This document shows positions 7,901-10,203 of a DNA stretch of 10,203 nucleotides, piece after piece. The stretch comes from an uncultured Lewinella sp. Its GTDB lineage: Bacteria; Bacteroidota; Bacteroidia; Chitinophagales; Saprospiraceae. The translations under genes were made by a program, and so were the position numbers. The stretch is taken from the NCBI GenBank assembly GCA_938021455.1, contig CALIGP010000231.1, positions 1 to 10,203 of the forward strand, in the 5' to 3' direction. Each line of letters opens with the position of its first letter. Within the stretch, counting starts at the first letter, position 1. The notes below the pieces were generated by a model, which was given only the letters and a program-made list of their open reading frames with translations, did no database searches and was not told where the DNA came from.

Positions 7901-8231
7901 CTACATCGGGCTCAACGCTGATGTCGATCTTGGTCTGGTTCCCTACGGTGATCCGTTGGGTAGAGTAACCGGTAAAGGAAACAATGAGTACGTCGTCGGG
8001 ACCAGCCTGGATGGAGTAAGAACCATCAAGGTCAGTAACGGTACCAGTGGTGGTACCATCAACGAGAATTGTCGCACCGACAAGACCAATACCGGTCTCA
8101 TCATAAACCGTACCAGATACGGTTTGGGCGGCGACCCAACCGGTGCACAGCAGCAGGAGCATTGTCACAAAAAGTGACCGTCCTGATTTAGTGCTCCCTG
8201 AATTGGGCAGATAGTGTTGAAACACTTTCAT
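4947..8231 (-). CDS. SusC/RagA-family TonB-dependent outer-membrane transporter
   Basis: This 1094-residue TonB-dependent channel imports oligomeric nutrients together with SusD. The signal peptide covers about residues 1-35 (ending WVAA, then QTVSG). A carboxypeptidase-D-regulatory-like domain follows at about 37-110 (VSGTVYDETGIGLVGATI). The conserved junction DQVVVTGYS at 114-122 leads into the plug domain (about 120-240), with VRIRGISSF and the SusC hallmark ILKDASAASIYGTRALNGVI. The remainder is the beta-barrel, ending in a terminal Phe (VNASF) as expected for barrel assembly. There is no N-terminal STN/secretin signalling domain, so anti-sigma-factor signalling is not indicated. A Cys-Pro-Asp-Cys motif at 309-312 lies early in the barrel. 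The start at 8231 gives a long but normal signal peptide; the next Met (24) would remove its charged N-region. The A/T-rich upstream sequence lacks a Shine-Dalgarno. Confidence 0.97.
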   Translation of the reverse strand: MKVFQHYLPNSGSTKSGRSLFVTMLLLLCTGWVAAQTVSGTVYDETGIGLVGATILVDGTTTGTVTDLDGSYSIQAGPDDVLIVSFTGYSTQRITVGNQTKIDISVEPDVAILDQVVVTGYSQQRKGDITGAVAVLNTDELTSIAATSVNQQLAGRASGVQTSTSGAAGDGTNVRIRGISSFTSNDPLTIVDGVPQVNNFLNNINPNDIESVQILKDASAASIYGTRALNGVIIITTKTGKSGKPKITYDAYYGIQGHERGWDDILIQDPLEYANLFYDSYTNQGQLPGEATIYGQSGEPVIPQYTYVCPDCRNADGSVNRDAYSYPNNLIMEANAEGTNWWEETMSAAPITDHTLAISGGTDAGSYRISANYQDQQGTMDNTYFQRMSVRANSKWNLGKITIGENLNISRVTSVGVPGGGQNEQGTLMQIVKAQPIIPVYDISGERFASGKTTGLSNGSNPVGQTVYNKDDVGEFDAVIGSMFAELEIIDGLTFKTQAGLNYSVGGSLNWSNPTWENSEPTTVNGFSENLSRNYNWVWTNTLNYSKTFNERHNVGVLLGYESLRERGRGISGSFGQYFISDLSARYLSSSIANPETRNVSSGGSEYALLSQFGQLSYALDNKYLFTATIRRDGSSRFGPENRFGIFPAASFGWRVSDEAFMDNVNFLTDLKLRVGYGVVGNDNIGNYRFANNFGGGTGSTFYAIGGGNSLSTGFTARSLGDPNTGWEEKTTTNVGIDATVLDGKLSVNLDVYQSTVDGLLFNPALPLTAGTPSPPFQNVGSMENNGFDLGINWRPEVGDFKFNISANISQYTNEIVAIDGSQTEFFGRGGPGTRIGNIQINRLGESIGSFYGFQNSGIWQSQAEIDAANAIDGDASTVFQPNAAPGRFRWEDIDSYDPETGELTGVPDGLINDADITIIGNPHPDLTAGLNIGVSYQAFDFTAFFFGSFGNDIFNSTKQFTIFRQFDTNADRRLVTDAWTPQNPNTDLPALDINDTESRRPSSFYVEDGSYIRLAQLQLGYTFPGNFGGDVLSNLRVYVQGQNLFTITDYSGLDPALSSFGTGNSDADDLFMGVDFGNYPTTRIFMVGVNASF

Positions 8232-8413
8232 AGATGAATAAATTGTATGATTGAATGTTGTGAAGTGGTACCAGTGAATGTTGCTTGCGCAGCAGATGCA
8301 GTACCCTGAGTTGAAAAGTTAAATAATTAGGTGACAGTATGGAGGATTGAACCAATACCAAAGCATTGCTGCCCGATACAGGTTACATTCTTAATAGCCT
8401 TTATTGAGTTTGC

Positions 8414-8434
8414 TGCCCCAAAAACGGGGGGGCA
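8414..8434. other. Small hairpin with a G7 tract in the susC leader
   Basis: TGCCCC at 8414-8419 is complementary to GGGGCA at 8429-8434, with a 9-base loop containing five A residues. A run of seven G residues spans 8426-8432. No T-run follows on either strand, so it does not look like a terminator. It would lie in the long 5' leader of susC if the promoter candidate at 8529-8560 is used. Confidence 0.4.
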
Positions 8435-8528
8435 ATTTGTGTTTCGCTTGATCGATTTAGACTTTAAAGTTCTGAACTGGTGAATGTTACGCTAATCTTA
8501 CTCTACTTAGAGTACCATTCCTATCCGC

Positions 8529-8560
8529 CAAATGTGCAACACTAATCGGAAGGAACCAAA
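8529..8560 (-). promoter_or_regulatory. Candidate Bacteroidota-type promoter for susC
   Basis: The Bacteroidota housekeeping promoter consensus is TTTG around -33 and TAnnTTTG around -7. On the minus strand, TTTG at 8560-8557 is followed after 20 bases by CACATTTG at 8536-8529, which matches five of the six fixed positions of the -7 element. A transcript from here would carry a leader of roughly 290 bases before susC. I found no better match nearer the gene. The call rests on the motif alone. Confidence 0.35.
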
Positions 8561-8699
8561 CAAAACGGAAGATAATTTTTCCGTTACTCCGATAACGAAA
8601 CGGGATTTGGAAGCGCTGCGTGATCGACAATTTTTTCTTCCCAATCGATTGCAAGCGATCCGATCTGCACTTCCGCAATGCTATCTTTTAACATTCAGT

Positions 8700-8721
8700 C
8701 TGAAATTGGAAGAATTTTCAG
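8700..8721. other. Inverted repeat immediately after the oxidoreductase stop codon
   Basis: On the minus strand, CTGAAA(A)TT pairs with AATTTCAG with one bulged base and a 5-base loop, starting on the base directly after the TAA stop. It is A/T-rich and not followed by a U-run, so it is at best a weak terminator or a 3'-end stabilising hairpin. I see no better terminator for the oxidoreductase transcript in the gap. Confidence 0.3.
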
Positions 8722-9750
8722 TTATAATTTTATCAGCTGCTTGTTGGCTGCGCTGTTATAACATGCTTCCAGTACCTCCAGACTTTTCAGATAATCTTCG
8801 CCATTAGTCTCAAAGGGGGTGTCTGATCCAAATGCTTGCAAAAAATGTCGCTGAATGGCATAAACACAGTCGCCGGCAAATCCCCGCCGTTCATGCTGAT
8901 ACTCAATTTTTTGTTCCTGTTTACCTAATTGCTGTAACGTCAGCGTCCCGTCCAGAGAAAGCCGGAGTGTGCCATTACTTCCTTCAATCACAGTAGTGCC
9001 GAAGGTGTACCGGGGGTCAGGGTGATTCGCTTCGTTATACCTGTTGCCGTCAATTATTCCCTGCGCGCCAGAGGCAAAGTCTAACAAAACAATGGCCGCA
9101 TCTTCACCAGCAATGACTGGATTTAGCGTTCTCATTTTGGCAAAGACGGTGGTTACTTCGCCACCAAGACAGCGCAAAACATCAATGAAATGAATACCTG
9201 TTTCAAACATCAACAGCCGGGGCATCGTCCTGAAGTAGGGCTGACGACCGAGATAGGCATCAGGGCCATACCCATCTCCAGTTCGCATGGTTTGAGTAAT
9301 GGTATGCAGCCTGTCCCCGATTATCCCCTCGGATATAAGTTCCTTCATTTTACGATGCCAGGGTTGAAAACGGAAGTTCTCGTGTACCATAAACCGTTTT
9401 TGGGCGCGAACGCAGGTGCGATGAATGGCTTCCGACTCCGCTAGGGTTGGTGCTAAAGGCTTTTGGCAAATAATGTGTTTGCCGTGTTGGGTCATGAGCG
9501 TAACCAGAGCAAGGTGGGTCTCCGGCGGGGTGATGATGTCGGCTACCGTAAAGTCAACTTCCCGGCACATTGCTTCGGGGTCCGTGAATATCCGCTCTAC
9601 GCCAAACTCATCCGCCAGGGCACGAGCCTTGGCTTCGTCCTGATCACAGATCGCAACGAGCTTTGCACCCGGAAGCCGTACCCAGGCGTCAACGTGGTAA
9701 CGGGCGAAGTAGCCGGCCCCGATGCAGGCGATTTTGGTTCGTTGGTCCAT
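8722..9750 (-). CDS. Gfo/Idh/MocA-family NAD(P)-dependent oxidoreductase
   Basis: This 342-residue cytoplasmic dehydrogenase belongs to the family that oxidises or epimerises sugars, inositols and related polyols. The N-terminal Rossmann fold (about 1-120) shows the dinucleotide motif IGAGYFARYH at 10-19 and an Asp (D36) at the end of beta-2 (VAICDQD), a position linked to NAD specificity. The family EKP motif appears as C-Q-K-P at 95-98; Lys97 is kept but the usual Glu is Gln. HENFRFQP at 123-130 and GIHFID at 185-190, with His187 as likely catalytic base, match the C-terminal substrate domain. There is no signal peptide. The start at 9750 gives a normal N terminus (MDQRTKIACIG), but codons 2-7 lie in a repeat shared with the intergenic region. 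It follows the MFS gene on the same strand and may use its transported product. The substrate is unknown. Confidence 0.95.
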   Translation of the reverse strand: MDQRTKIACIGAGYFARYHVDAWVRLPGAKLVAICDQDEAKARALADEFGVERIFTDPEAMCREVDFTVADIITPPETHLALVTLMTQHGKHIICQKPLAPTLAESEAIHRTCVRAQKRFMVHENFRFQPWHRKMKELISEGIIGDRLHTITQTMRTGDGYGPDAYLGRQPYFRTMPRLLMFETGIHFIDVLRCLGGEVTTVFAKMRTLNPVIAGEDAAIVLLDFASGAQGIIDGNRYNEANHPDPRYTFGTTVIEGSNGTLRLSLDGTLTLQQLGKQEQKIEYQHERRGFAGDCVYAIQRHFLQAFGSDTPFETNGEDYLKSLEVLEACYNSAANKQLIKL

Positions 9751-9785
9751 TGGTATTTTGGTTCGTTAGTCTTTTGGGCTACCGC
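9732..9785 (+). repeat. T/G-rich repeat tract, first copy, overlapping the oxidoreductase start
   Basis: TTTTGGTTCGTTGGT at 9732-9746 is repeated 24 bases on as TTTTGGTTCGTTAGT at 9756-9770 (14 of 15 identical), then runs into CTTTTGGGCTACCGC. The first unit encodes the N terminus of the oxidoreductase on the other strand. Related copies lie at 9821-9856 (same orientation) and 9954-9999 (inverted). The strand given refers to the T/G-rich sense. Confidence 0.8.
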
Positions 9786-9798
9786 AAGGTGGGAGCAC

Positions 9799-9811
9799 GC
9801 CGCTTTGCGGC
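9799..9811. other. Compact GC hairpin between repeat copies
   Basis: GCCGC at 9799-9803 and GCGGC at 9807-9811 are perfect complements around a TTT loop. It sits between the first and second T/G-rich copies, so it may be part of the repeat's own structure. No U-run follows on either strand. Confidence 0.5.
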
Positions 9812-9820
9812 TGGGCTTAT

Positions 9821-9856
9821 TTGGTCTGTTAGTCTTTTGGTTCTTTGGGCTGCCGC
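9821..9856 (+). repeat. T/G-rich repeat tract, second copy
   Basis: TTGGTCTGTTAGTCTTTTGG is followed by TTCTTTGGGCTGCCGC. It shares TTAGTCTTTTGG with the first copy and ends in TTTGGGCTGCCGC (9844-9856), which is exactly the inverse complement of 9954-9966. It is noncoding on both strands as far as I can tell; the open frames across it read as Trp/Phe/Leu-rich low-complexity peptides. Confidence 0.75.
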
Positions 9857-9953
9857 ATTTTGGAGGTGGTGAGGTGTGAAAGATGGAGCTGTTTTTTTAA
9901 GTTGACTTTTTGCTCGTGCCGTACTCAGATGGCACCTGCCTCGTCTACCGCGC
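9857..9953. other. Spacer between inverted repeat copies; no gene seen
   Basis: This 97-base spacer separates the second and third repeat copies. It contains a run of seven T (9892-9898, plus strand) without a preceding hairpin, and a small inverted repeat, GTGCC at 9916-9920 against GGCAC at 9931-9935. Neither makes a convincing terminator for the MFS gene on the minus strand. Confidence 0.5.
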
Positions 9954-9999
9954 GCGGCAGCCCAAAATACCAACGAACCAACAGCCCAAAACACTAATA
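9954..9999 (-). repeat. T/G-rich repeat tract, third copy, inverted, overlapping the MFS stop codon
   Basis: On the minus strand this reads from the MFS stop (TAG within TTAGTGTTTTGGGCTG) into GTTGGTTCGTTGGTATTTTG and GGCTGCCGC. ACCAACGAACCAA at 9969-9981 is the exact inverse complement of 9734-9746 (13 bases), and 9954-9966 is the exact inverse complement of 9844-9856 (13 bases). The intergenic region is therefore bounded on both sides by inverted copies of the same element. Confidence 0.8.
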
Positions 10000-10203
10000 C
10001 GCCAACCCTTCCTCCGCCTTCACCCGTAGCCAGAGAAAGATCGCCAGCACGTTCAGAGCTGCCGCTACGTAAAAGAAAGCCTCTGCTCCTCCGAGCCAGG
10101 CGGTCAAATAGGGGAAAGCAAGCGCCGTCAGAAAAGAGCCGATGTTGCCGGCCATATTCATGGTTCCACTCACGGCACCTGCGCTCCGTCGCCCAATGTC
10201 CAC
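9994..10203 (-). CDS. MFS transporter, C-terminal part (cut by window edge)
   Basis: Only the last 69 codons are present; the gene enters from beyond position 10203. The first full codon in the window is GTG (Val), an internal residue and not a start. SAGAVSGTMNMAGNIGSF resembles the conserved segment before transmembrane helix 11 in ACS-family (hexuronate, glucarate and galactarate type) major facilitator carriers. Two hydrophobic segments follow, SFLTALAFPYLTAWLGG and FFYVAAALNVLAIFLWL, then a charged tail (RVKAEEGLAY) typical of the cytoplasmic C terminus. It would import a small, possibly acidic, sugar-derived solute across the inner membrane. It lies upstream of the oxidoreductase on the same strand, 243 bases away. 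The subfamily call is tentative because most of the protein is missing. Confidence 0.85.
   Translation of the reverse strand: MDIGRRSAGAVSGTMNMAGNIGSFLTALAFPYLTAWLGGAEAFFYVAAALNVLAIFLWLRVKAEEGLAY

Larger units (their letters stand above)
8232..8721. other. 490-base intergenic region upstream of susC; no convincing gene
   Basis: This stretch separates the oxidoreductase gene from susC and is more A/T-rich than its neighbours. Open frames of 63 codons (minus, 8678-8487) and 91 codons (plus, 8532-8807) exist, but their translations show no recognisable domain, and the plus-strand one runs into the 3' end of the oxidoreductase gene. The region holds a candidate promoter, a G7-containing hairpin and small inverted repeats (listed separately). 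A further short inverted repeat, AACGGAA at 8564-8570 against TTCCGTT at 8579-8585, overlaps the area just upstream of the promoter candidate. Confidence 0.6.

Noticed and set aside
6966..8177. 403-codon open frame on the plus strand opposite the N-terminal half of susC
   Set aside because: It is antisense to a well-supported gene, shows no recognisable domain, and its composition (rich in Thr, Val, Arg and Ser) is what reverse reading of the susC codons gives.
8301..8340. Alternative susC promoter using TAACTTTT in the leader
   Set aside because: The -7-like match has no TTTG or TTG at 17-23 bases upstream; the nearest is about 31 bases away.
8487..8678. 63-codon minus-strand open frame in the gap before susC
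   Set aside because: No recognisable sequence, and its 3' part overlaps the promoter candidate. Length is within chance for A/T-rich DNA.
8532..8807. 91-codon plus-strand open frame in the gap before susC
   Set aside because: It runs 86 bases into the oxidoreductase gene on the other strand and its translation shows no domain.
9891..9935. Terminator between MFS and oxidoreductase genes using the T7 run
   Set aside because: The T-run is on the plus strand with no hairpin before it, and the nearby GTGCC/GGCAC hairpin has no U-run on the minus strand.
9463..9994. Trp/Phe/Leu-rich small proteins across the repeat region on both strands
   Set aside because: The hydrophobic low-complexity peptides are direct translations of the T/G-rich repeat and overlap in several frames, so they are repeat artefacts.
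9732..9999. CRISPR array or att sites in the repeat region
   Set aside because: Repeats are unequal, irregularly spaced and partly inverted, with no unique spacers of constant length and no cas, integrase or tRNA gene in the window.

Overview
The window looks like chromosomal DNA of a free-living, probably marine Bacteroidota of the Saprospiria/Lewinella type. The evidence is a full-length SusC/SusD outer-membrane uptake pair, several lipoproteins with an N-terminal lipobox, start codons with no clear Shine-Dalgarno sequence, and surface proteins built from FG-GAP/VCBS calcium-loop repeats. The exact taxon is inferred. All six supported genes lie on the minus strand, so transcription runs from high to low coordinates.

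In the order of transcription: (1) 10203-9994 is the C-terminal end of an MFS transporter that resembles the ACS (anion:cation symporter, hexuronate-type) family and is cut by the window edge. (2) The 243 bases between it and the next gene are filled by a T/G-rich repeat present in several direct and inverted copies; the repeat contains the transporter stop codon and runs through the start codon of the next gene. (3) 9750-8722 is a Gfo/Idh/MocA-family NAD(P)-dependent oxidoreductase. (4) About 490 bases without a convincing gene follow, holding a candidate Bacteroidota-type promoter and a G7 tract in a small hairpin. (5) 8231-4947 is SusC and 4926-3247 is SusD. A very strong intrinsic terminator at 3220-3185 closes this unit. 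(6) A 232-base gap contains the terminator and a nested inverted repeat. (7) 3014-1539 is a lipoprotein beta-propeller that mixes FG-GAP calcium loops with PQQ-type propeller repeats. (8) It overlaps by 4 bases (ATGA) with 1542-67, a lipoprotein carrying a c-type haem motif (CASCH) in a roughly 90-residue cytochrome c-like domain, followed by an FG-GAP propeller.

A working interpretation (inference) is a nutrient-acquisition locus. SusCD would import an oligomeric ligand across the outer membrane, the MFS carrier would move a small acidic sugar or similar product across the inner membrane, and the Gfo/Idh/MocA enzyme would oxidise or epimerise it. No glycoside hydrolase, polysaccharide lyase, sulfatase or regulator lies in the window, so the substrate cannot be named. 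The downstream lipoprotein pair is translationally coupled and may be a haem-bearing redox module of the envelope; its link to the SusCD genes is positional only, because the terminator separates them.

The two least explained parts are the cytochrome c/FG-GAP plus PQQ-like/FG-GAP lipoprotein pair and the repeat-filled junction at about 9732-9999.
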